From: Chloroflexota bacterium
GTDB taxonomy: Bacteria > Chloroflexota > Dehalococcoidia > SHYB01
Assembly: GCA_016200725.1 (NCBI GenBank)
Contig: JACQEE010000181.1
Span: 1-6,292, forward strand
DNA length: 6,292 bases
Reading direction: 5' to 3'
Shown: piece after piece, positions 1 through 4,488 of the stretch
Position numbering within the stretch: position 1 is the first letter of the stretch
How the letters are laid out: every line of letters begins with the position of its first letter
Program-made: the position numbers and the translations under genes
The notes under the pieces: model-generated
What the model was told of the DNA's origin: nothing
The model's database searches: none
Seen by the model: the letters and a program-made list of their open reading frames with translations, nothing else

Positions 1-354
1 CTCAAGCGCAACGCCTACGAACTCTCCGGCGGCCAGCAGCAGCGCCTCTGCATCGCGCGAGCCCTCGCAGTGGAGCCCGAGGTCATCCTGATGGACGAGC
101 CTGCCTCGGCGCTCGATCCGCTTGCCACCCTCAAGATCGAAGACCTCATGCAGACGCTGGCGAAGGACTACACTATCGTCATCGTCACCCACAACATGCA
201 GCAGGCCGCTCGCGTTTCCGATTACACAGCGTTCCTAACTACGGAGGGTGGCGGCAAGCCCGGCTACCTCGTCGAGTTCGGGCCCAAGGACGAGATATTC
301 ACCAACCCCAAGGACAAGCGGACGCAGGACTACATCACTGGACGCTTCGGCTAG
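1..354 (+). CDS. pstB: Phosphate ABC transporter ATP-binding protein PstB (C-terminal part, cut by window start)
   Basis: This is the last 117 codons of the ATPase that energises the high-affinity phosphate importer PstSCAB at the cytoplasmic face of the membrane. The frame is open from base 1, so the gene begins before the window and the Walker A motif is not visible. Seen here (numbering from the window start): the ABC signature LSGGQ at residues 8-12, the Walker B stretch VILMDEP at 28-34 with the D-loop SALD at 36-39, and the H-loop histidine in VTHNM at residue 64. The C-terminus, DYITGRFG, is characteristic of PstB rather than of other ABC ATPases. The stop is 15 bases before phoU, so the two are almost certainly co-transcribed, the usual order for pst operons. 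No pseudogene signs are visible in this part. Confidence 0.96.
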   Translation, partial: LKRNAYELSGGQQQRLCIARALAVEPEVILMDEPASALDPLATLKIEDLMQTLAKDYTIVIVTHNMQQAARVSDYTAFLTTEGGGKPGYLVEFGPKDEIFTNPKDKRTQDYITGRFG

Positions 355-369
355 GAAAGGCGGCGGAAC

Positions 370-1038
370 ATGACTCGGGTCAGTTTCGATCAGGAACTCC
401 GGCGGCTGCAGGATGAACTCATGGCGCTCGGCAGCATGGTCGAGAAGGCTGTGATCAAGTCCGTCGACGCTCTCAAGCGCCGCGACTTCGCCGCCTCGCG
501 CCAGGTTGTCGACGACGACAAGCGTCTCAACGAAAAGCGCTACGAGATCGAGGAGGCGTGCGTGCGCCTGCTCGCTACGCAGCAGCCCATGGCCGCCGAT
601 CTGCGGACCATCATCTCCGTCCTGCACATCAACACGGACCTCGAGCGCATGGGCGACTATGCCGCAGGCATCGGCAAGATCAACCTCTTCATCGGCGACC
701 AGCCGCTCATCAAGCCGCTCGTCGACATCCCGCGCATGATGGACATCGTGCTCGATATGCTCCGCCGCAGTCTGGATGCTTTCGTCAAGCGCGACGTCGC
801 TGCCGCCCGCGAAGTGGTCAAGAAGGACGACGAAGTCGATGCGCTCCACGACCAGGTCTACCGAGAGTTGATCACCTACATGCTCCAGGACCCGCGGAAC
901 ATCAACCAGGCCACCTACCTCACCTGGGTCGCCCACAACCTCGAGCGCATCGCCGACCGCTCTACCAACATCTGCGAGCGCGTGATCTACACCGCCACCG
1001 GCAAGATGGAAGAGATCGGCACCTCGATGAAGTTCTAG
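370..1038 (+). CDS. phoU: Phosphate transport system regulator PhoU
   Basis: A 222-residue protein, close to the usual length for PhoU, the cytoplasmic all-helical protein that links Pst transporter state to the PhoR/PhoB-type two-component response and restrains phosphate uptake. The two tandem PhoU repeats are visible. Each carries the conserved metal-associated E-R-x-x-D motif: LERMGD around residues 91-96 and LERIAD around 191-196, the second followed by STNICERVIY. The N-terminus (FDQELRRLQDELMALGSMVEKAV) also has the family pattern. The ATG at 370 is preceded by GGAAAGG (354-360), nine bases away and overlapping the last base of the pstB stop, so translation is probably coupled to pstB. 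No Pho box was seen; the operon promoter lies outside the window. Repeat A begins 13 bases after the stop. Confidence 0.96.
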   Translation: MTRVSFDQELRRLQDELMALGSMVEKAVIKSVDALKRRDFAASRQVVDDDKRLNEKRYEIEEACVRLLATQQPMAADLRTIISVLHINTDLERMGDYAAGIGKINLFIGDQPLIKPLVDIPRMMDIVLDMLRRSLDAFVKRDVAAAREVVKKDDEVDALHDQVYRELITYMLQDPRNINQATYLTWVAHNLERIADRSTNICERVIYTATGKMEEIGTSMKF

Positions 1039-1051
1039 CCGTCGCCTCCTG

Positions 1052-1084
1052 CCGTTCGTGGTGAGCCTGTCGAACCATGAACGG
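1052..1084 (+). repeat. Dispersed hairpin repeat, copy A (33 bp, loop in + orientation)
   Basis: The left arm CCGTTCGTGGT pairs with the right arm ACCATGAACGG (11 bp, one G-T wobble) around the 11-nt loop GAGCCTGTCGA (1063-1073). A flanking G1051-C1085 pair extends the stem. The exact reverse complement occurs at 2482-2514, and related copies lie at 3510, 4404, 4449 and 4704. It starts 13 bases after the phoU stop. It could fold in the mRNA 3' end, but no T-run follows, so I do not call it an intrinsic terminator. Function is unknown. Confidence 0.93.
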
Positions 1085-1089
1085 CGTCT

Positions 1090-1101
1090 GCCAGGCCTGG
1101 C
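1090..1101. other. Perfect 12-bp palindrome GCCAGGCCTGGC
   Basis: The sequence GCCAGGCCTGGC equals its own reverse complement and lies five bases after repeat A in the phoU-MFS gap. It could be an operator half of the downstream promoter region or part of a terminator-like structure. It has no spacer and no following T-run, and in GC-rich DNA it may be chance. Confidence 0.3.
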
Positions 1102-1112
1102 GCTGCTAGTAC

Positions 1113-1132
1113 TTGCCGCACAGCCCCGGCAA
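1113..1132. other. Small inverted repeat upstream of the MFS gene
   Basis: TTGCCG (1113-1118) and CGGCAA (1127-1132) form a perfect 6-bp dyad around an 8-nt spacer, 27 bases before the candidate -10 of the MFS gene. It may be an operator or a weak 3'-end hairpin for the phoU transcript. The sequence alone does not decide between them. Confidence 0.25.
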
Positions 1133-1158
1133 CCCTCGTCTCACGGCGTTCCACAGGC

Positions 1159-1164
1159 TATGAT
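1159..1164 (+). promoter_or_regulatory. Candidate -10 box TATGAT for the MFS gene
   Basis: TATGAT lies about 38 bases before the GTG start, so a transcript starting near 1171 would have a leader of about 30 nt. The context GGCTATGAT resembles the candidate boxes at 3479 (TGCTATCAT) and 5324 (TGCTAGAAT). I found no convincing -35 box at the right distance. Confidence 0.3.
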
Positions 1165-1201
1165 GCTTTTCGCCGTTACCCGACCGTCCTACAGATAACG
1201 A

Positions 1202-2467
1202 GTGCCCTTGGAAGAGACCACCGCCGGACCCGTCGCGACACCGCCACTCTCTGGCGTGGCCCGCCTCGCATTGCTCGACTCGTTGCGCAACCGGGGCTTC
1301 CGCTTCCTCCTCGGCAGCAACGTCGGCGCGCAACTCGGCGTCTGGTCGATGAACTTGGCCACTGGCTTTCTCGTCTACGACGTCACCGGCTCCAAGTTGC
1401 AATTGGGCATCATCGCCTCCGTCAACGGCGTCGGCACCTTCTTCTCCTCGCCCGTCGGCGGCGCGCTGGCTGACCGCTTCGACCGCCGCAAGGTCGTAGC
1501 GCTGAGCCAGTCGGTGATGATGACGAGCGCGCTCACGATGGGCCTGCTCGTCGCCTCCGGCCACATCCACCTCTGGCACATCTACCTGCTTACCTTCATC
1601 ACCAACAGCATGTTCGCCTGCTTCACTCCGTCGCGGCAGGCGATGGTCTCCGACTTGATTCCCGGCGCAGGGCTTACCAACGCCATCGGCGTCAACGCCG
1701 TGGTGATGAACGCGATGCAAGCGCTGGCCCCGGCCGTCGGCGGCCGCCTGCTGGTCCATGCAGGCGTGCAGGGCGTCTACTACCTCATGGCCGGCGCCTA
1801 CGTCCTCTCGATCTGCATGATTCTGTCCGTGTACAAGATACCGGCGCACCCTGATTCCAAGCGCCCCAAGTTCATCGAGAGCGTGCGCGCGGGCGCGGCC
1901 TATGCGCGCAGCCAGCGTGAGATCGCCACCGTGCTGCTGGTCATCGCCATCTTCGCCACGCTCGGCAACTCGTACCAGAATCTGATGGCGGCCTACACCA
2001 AAGACGTCCTTCACCTCGGCGGCGGGTGGCTCGGCAACCTCCAGGCGCTCGCAGGTGTCGGTGCGATGCTCGGCGCGCTCGTGATTGCCGTGACCGGCGA
2101 CTCGATTCCCAAGGGAAAGGCGATGCTGCTGTGGACGGTCGCCGACGGTATTTGCCTGATCTGCCTGGGCGTCTTCGCACACCTCGGCAGCGCCATCCCG
2201 ATCCTCATCTTCATCGGGCTGAGCGGCGCCTCGGTCATCTCGCTAGGCAACGTGCTGTTGCAGCACATCACCAGCCCCGAGTACCGCGGCCGGGTGATGG
2301 CGCTCTACTTCCTGATGTTCGCCTTCCAGCCGCTGGGCACGCTGCCCGCCGGCGCCATCGCCGACAGGATCGGCCTGCGAGAAACCTTCGCGATCAGCGG
2401 CGGCCTGATCATCGCCATCACGGCGGTCATCGCGATACGTGCGCCGCACCTGCGCCGGGCGAGGTGA
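1202..2467 (+). CDS. MFS transporter, DHA3/EntS-like (MFS_3) exporter
   Basis: A 421-residue integral membrane protein of the major facilitator superfamily, probably a proton-driven exporter of a small molecule; the substrate cannot be read from sequence. Length and hydrophobicity fit twelve membrane helices. The N-terminal RNRGFRFLLGSN stretch (30-40), the VYDVTGSKLQLG segment before helix 2 (58-69), the loop 2-3 motif A GGALADRFDRRKV (86-98), and the C-half signature with TSPEYRGRVMALY (357-369) and PLGTLPAGAIADRIG (377-391) are typical of the DHA3 (MFS_3) group that includes the enterobactin exporter EntS and macrolide exporters. The GTG at 1202 is the earliest possible start because TAA occurs in frame at 1196-1198. 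No clear Shine-Dalgarno precedes it, and TTG at 1208 is an alternative. The gene stands alone, flanked by exact inverted copies A and B of the hairpin repeat. Confidence 0.92.
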   Translation: MPLEETTAGPVATPPLSGVARLALLDSLRNRGFRFLLGSNVGAQLGVWSMNLATGFLVYDVTGSKLQLGIIASVNGVGTFFSSPVGGALADRFDRRKVVALSQSVMMTSALTMGLLVASGHIHLWHIYLLTFITNSMFACFTPSRQAMVSDLIPGAGLTNAIGVNAVVMNAMQALAPAVGGRLLVHAGVQGVYYLMAGAYVLSICMILSVYKIPAHPDSKRPKFIESVRAGAAYARSQREIATVLLVIAIFATLGNSYQNLMAAYTKDVLHLGGGWLGNLQALAGVGAMLGALVIAVTGDSIPKGKAMLLWTVADGICLICLGVFAHLGSAIPILIFIGLSGASVISLGNVLLQHITSPEYRGRVMALYFLMFAFQPLGTLPAGAIADRIGLRETFAISGGLIIAITAVIAIRAPHLRRAR

Positions 2468-2481
2468 AGCGCGGCCCCTCA

Positions 2482-2514
2482 CCGTTCATGGTTCGACAGG
2501 CTCACCACGAACGG
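2482..2514 (-). repeat. Dispersed hairpin repeat, copy B (33 bp, exact reverse complement of copy A)
   Basis: The arms CCGTTCATGGT and ACCACGAACGG surround the loop TCGACAGGCTC (2493-2503). The copy lies in the 69-base gap between the convergent MFS and 67-residue genes, where transcripts from both sides would end. The 8-base word GGCCCCTC occurs on both sides, at 2473-2480 and 2519-2526. It could be a target-site duplication left by insertion of the element, or chance in C-rich DNA. Confidence 0.93.
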
Positions 2515-2536
2515 GCTTGGCCCCTCCGAGCGCGGT

Positions 2537-2740
2537 CTAGTACTCGAGTTTGCCGAGGAGGCCCTTCGCCAGGCGCTTGTGGCCCGCCTTGAGGTACCAG
2601 GCCTTCCACCACTCGCGCAGGGCCTCGATGCCAGGCTTGAGATTCGCCTGCTCTTCGAGTTTGTCGAGTTCCTTCATGGCCTCGCGGCCGGCGTCGTCCA
2701 TCTTTTCCATCAGCGCTGCTTTGGACTGTTCTGTCGTCAT
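2537..2740 (-). CDS. Small charged hypothetical protein (67 residues)
   Basis: I do not recognise a named family. The product is short, highly charged and mostly helical in character: an N-terminal acidic/basic region (residues 1-35, KMDDAGREAMKELDKLEEQA) that could form an amphipathic helix or short coiled coil, then a tryptophan-rich basic segment (EALREWWKAWYLKAGHKRL, about 40-58). There is no signal peptide or membrane helix, so it is probably cytoplasmic. The gene looks real: a strong Shine-Dalgarno AAGGAG (complement of 2748-2753) sits seven bases before the ATG, and it begins 24 bases after the VOC stop on the same strand, as in an operon. The basic aromatic tail could bind nucleic acid or a partner, but this is a guess. 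Repeat B lies just beyond its 3' end. Confidence 0.75.
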   Translation of the reverse strand: MTTEQSKAALMEKMDDAGREAMKELDKLEEQANLKPGIEALREWWKAWYLKAGHKRLAKGLLGKLEY

Positions 2741-2764
2741 GACGTGGCTCCTTGTTGCCGGTGG

Positions 2765-3346
2765 TTATTTCCGCAGTGCGGGCACGGGATCGGGGTCGGC
2801 GAACCAGTCGCCGCGACGCCGCTTCGCCCACACGCGGTTGTTGACATCCCACGATGCGATCTCCAGCGGGATGCCGTTCGGGTCGTAGACATAGATTGAT
2901 TTTACAAAAGGCGATCCTCCGAGATCCTGCACGTCGGAGACAGTGTGGCCTGCGGCGCGCAGTTTGCGCTGCACGGCGACGAGCGCCTTGCGGCTGTCGA
3001 CGTTCAGCGCGACGTGGTCCATTTTCTGCGGTCGCGTAACGGCGCGTCCCTTGCCTGGCCACACGCCGCTGAAGTACGAGGCCTCGGCACCCGTATCCAT
3101 CTTGGGGAACTCGACGAAGGCGAGCGTGTCGCCGTTGGGCAACTCGAGGAAGTAGAGGCGCTTCCAGGCGTCGTCGGCGCGCGTGCCGATGAGCCCCGGC
3201 GGCCGCTTCGCCGCGCCGACCGTGGCCTTCACCTTCAGGCCGAGCAGGTCGCGGTAGAAGCGCACCGTCTTGTCCATGTCGTTGGTGACGAGCACGACGT
3301 GGTTGAAGCCGGTGATCTTCGCGCCGTTCTTTTTGCGAGCAGCCAT
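2765..3346 (-). CDS. VOC family (glyoxalase/bleomycin resistance/dioxygenase fold) metalloprotein
   Basis: A 193-residue cytoplasmic protein with two βαβββ modules of the vicinal oxygen chelate fold. Module one begins FNHVVLVTNDMDKTVRFYRD (14-33) with the typical FYRDLLGL helix; module two begins MDHVALNV (109-116) and includes the VYDPNGIPLEIAS strand pair (153-165). The four expected metal ligands are in register: His16, Glu79 (FVEFP), His111 and Glu162 (LEIAS), so it is probably an active metal-dependent enzyme. Family members include glyoxalase I, epimerases, fosfomycin/bleomycin resistance proteins and extradiol dioxygenases; the substrate cannot be decided here. The ATG is supported by GGAG (complement of 3352-3355), five bases away. 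It is the first gene of a minus-strand operon with the 67-residue gene and diverges from the crotonase gene, so a shared pathway is possible. Confidence 0.9.
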   Translation of the reverse strand: MAARKKNGAKITGFNHVVLVTNDMDKTVRFYRDLLGLKVKATVGAAKRPPGLIGTRADDAWKRLYFLELPNGDTLAFVEFPKMDTGAEASYFSGVWPGKGRAVTRPQKMDHVALNVDSRKALVAVQRKLRAAGHTVSDVQDLGGSPFVKSIYVYDPNGIPLEIASWDVNNRVWAKRRRGDWFADPDPVPALRK

Positions 3347-3375
3347 AGCCTCTCCGATCTCTCTGCCGAGCGTTC

Positions 3376-3405
3376 ATGCTAGCAGTGTGTCGAGGGTTGC
3401 GGCAA
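3376..3405 (-). promoter_or_regulatory. Candidate promoter of the VOC operon (minus strand)
   Basis: Read on the minus strand, TTGCCG (complement of 3400-3405) is followed after 18 bases by the extended -10 TGCTAGCAT, whose TAGCAT is the complement of 3376-3381. The start of transcription would fall near 3369, giving a leader of about 20 nt. An 11-bp dyad GTTGC-G-GCAAC (3396-3406) overlaps the -35 and could be an operator. It matches consensus only partly. Confidence 0.4.
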
Positions 3406-3478
3406 CTTGCGTGACGCGCCTGGCGCTGGTAGTTGGACTCCGGGTCGTCGCGGCCTCGGGTTGTGCTGCCAAACTCTG

Positions 3479-3487
3479 TGCTATCAT
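3479..3487 (+). promoter_or_regulatory. Candidate extended -10 promoter of the crotonase gene
   Basis: TGCTATCAT has the extended -10 pattern TGn plus TATCAT (3482-3487). A weak TTGTGC at 3461-3466 is the only -35-like hexamer, with a short 15-base spacer. Transcription from about 3494 would give a leader of about 80 nt that contains hairpin repeat C. Confidence 0.4.
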
Positions 3488-3509
3488 CCGCGCACACCGT
3501 TGCGTCACT

Positions 3510-3542
3510 CCGTTCGTGGTGAGCCTGTCGAACCATCAACGG
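3510..3542 (+). repeat. Dispersed hairpin repeat, copy C (in the crotonase leader)
   Basis: This copy differs from A by one base: the right arm is ACCATCAACGG, which puts a C-C mismatch in the stem. The loop GAGCCTGTCGA (3521-3531) is unchanged. Flanking bases prolong the stem: GTCACT (3504-3509) pairs with GGTGAC (3543-3548), with one wobble, giving about 17 stem positions over 3504-3548. It ends 11 bases before the ribosome-binding site of the crotonase gene. Confidence 0.92.
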
Positions 3543-3558
3543 GGTGACCAACGCACCC

Positions 3559-3565
3559 AAGGAGG
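3559..3565 (+). promoter_or_regulatory. Strong Shine-Dalgarno AAGGAGG of the crotonase gene
   Basis: AAGGAGG lies seven bases before the ATG at 3573 and fixes that start. The reading frame is open upstream as far as 3270, but those codons overlap the divergent VOC gene, both candidate promoters and repeat C. Confidence 0.85.
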
Positions 3566-3572
3566 CTTTGCC

Positions 3573-4388
3573 ATGGACTACAGCAAGTACACCGAGGCGC
3601 ACCTCGATGTGAAGATTCGCGAGCGCGTCGCGGTCCTGACGATGAACCGCCCAGAGAAGCGCAACGCGATCAGCGGGGACCTGCACCACGCGTTCGAGAC
3701 GGTCTTCTACGACCTCTCGACGGACCCGGATGTCGGCGCGGTGATCCTGACGGGCGCGGGGACGGCCTTCTGCGCCGGCGGCGACTTCAGCCCCGGGCCG
3801 AAGAAGCCGTTCGACCGTGACACCGGGCCGGGCTCGATCCTGCGCGGGCCGAAGTACCTCGTGCAGGGCTTTCTCAACTGCGAGCCGCCGCTCATCGCCG
3901 CGGTGAACGGCCCCGCCGCCGGGCTCGGCGCCACGCTCGCCCTGCTCTGCGACGTCATCTACATGGCCGACACCGCGCGCATCGGCGACACGCACGTCAA
4001 CATGGGGCTCGTCGCCGGCGATGGCGGCGCGGTCATCTGGCCGCTGCTCATCGGGCCGCACCGCGCCAAGGAGTTCCTGATGTCGGGCGACTACCTCTCA
4101 GGGCCGCAGGCGGCGCAGATGGGGCTGGTGAACCACTGCGTCCCTGCGGACAAGTTGATGGACGAGGCCTTCGCCTACGCCAAGCGCCTCGCGTACGGCC
4201 CCGGCCCAGCGATCCGCTGGACAAAGATGGCAATCAACCGCCAGATCTGGACGCAGGTGAACACGGTGCTGGAGATGAGCCTCGCGGTGGAGAATCTGGC
4301 GACGTTCACGGCGGAGAGCAAAGAGGCGATCGCGGCCTTCCAACAGAAGCGCAAGCCGGACTACACGAAATTGTCAGCGCAGGGGTAG
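3573..4388 (+). CDS. Crotonase-fold protein, enoyl-CoA hydratase/isomerase family
   Basis: A 271-residue crotonase-superfamily protein of normal length, acting on an acyl-CoA thioester in the cytoplasm. The N-terminal MNRPEKRNAI (24-33), the first oxyanion-hole segment AFCAGGDF (65-72) and the second, NGPAAGLGATLALLCD (112-127), are clear. Against the classical hydratase, the first catalytic glutamate (GGGCELA) aligns with Thr121 and the second (GQPEILLG) with His141. The segment GLVAGDGGAVIWPLL (145-159) carries Asp150 instead of the usual GAGGT. I recall this GLVAGDGG type as a common subfamily annotated only as enoyl-CoA hydratase, so hydration activity should not be assumed; isomerase, hydrolase or another thioester chemistry is possible. 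The start is set by the strong Shine-Dalgarno at 3559-3565. It is divergent from the VOC operon, and D and E repeats follow its stop. Confidence 0.93.
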   Translation: MDYSKYTEAHLDVKIRERVAVLTMNRPEKRNAISGDLHHAFETVFYDLSTDPDVGAVILTGAGTAFCAGGDFSPGPKKPFDRDTGPGSILRGPKYLVQGFLNCEPPLIAAVNGPAAGLGATLALLCDVIYMADTARIGDTHVNMGLVAGDGGAVIWPLLIGPHRAKEFLMSGDYLSGPQAAQMGLVNHCVPADKLMDEAFAYAKRLAYGPGPAIRWTKMAINRQIWTQVNTVLEMSLAVENLATFTAESKEAIAAFQQKRKPDYTKLSAQG

Positions 4389-4403
4389 GGCAGCCCAAAG
4401 AAG

Positions 4404-4429
4404 CCCTTCGACAGGCTCAGGGCGAACGG
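4404..4429 (-). repeat. Dispersed hairpin repeat, copy D (variant stem, same loop)
   Basis: The loop TCGACAGGCTC (4408-4418) is identical to that of copies B and F, but the inner stem is different: GCCCT (4403-4407) pairs perfectly with AGGGC (4419-4423). An outer GAACGG end (4424-4429) is shared with the other copies. It starts 15 bases after the crotonase stop. Bases 4407-4429 are also complementary to 4449-4471 in copy E, except for three central positions. Confidence 0.88.
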
Positions 4430-4448
4430 CTCGCGGAGTGGAAGGCTT

Positions 4449-4481
4449 CCGTTCGTGGTGAGCCTGTCGAACCATGAATGG
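4449..4481 (+). repeat. Dispersed hairpin repeat, copy E (overlaps the start region of the phosphoesterase gene)
   Basis: The arms CCGTTCGTGGT and ACCATGAATGG surround the loop GAGCCTGTCGA (4460-4470). The change to AATGG keeps pairing through a G-T wobble. GCTT (4445-4448) and AAGC (4482-4485) extend the stem to 15 uninterrupted pairs over 4445-4485. The right arm contains an in-frame ATG (4474) and most of the purine tract GGAAG (4480-4484), the only ribosome-binding-like sequence before the ATG at 4489. Confidence 0.92.
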
Positions 4482-4488
4482 AAGCGAC

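Noticed and set aside
235..936. A 233-codon open frame antisense to pstB and phoU.
   Set aside because: PhoU on the plus strand has complete family motifs; the antisense frame shows no recognisable domain and is a high-GC codon artefact.
1052..1084. Intrinsic terminator at repeat A (and likewise at B and D).
   Set aside because: The stems are strong but none is followed by a run of T residues; the same element also occurs inside a coding sequence and before start codons.
3270..3572. A 101-codon N-terminal extension of the crotonase.
   Set aside because: It would overlap the VOC gene, contain the candidate promoters and repeat C, and ignore the strong AAGGAGG before the ATG at 3573.
2502..4061. 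A 519-codon open frame on the minus strand across the VOC and crotonase genes.
   Set aside because: It overlaps both well-supported genes, its composition is arginine- and alanine-rich as expected for a high-GC shadow frame, and it reads through repeat C as the peptide VRQAHHER.
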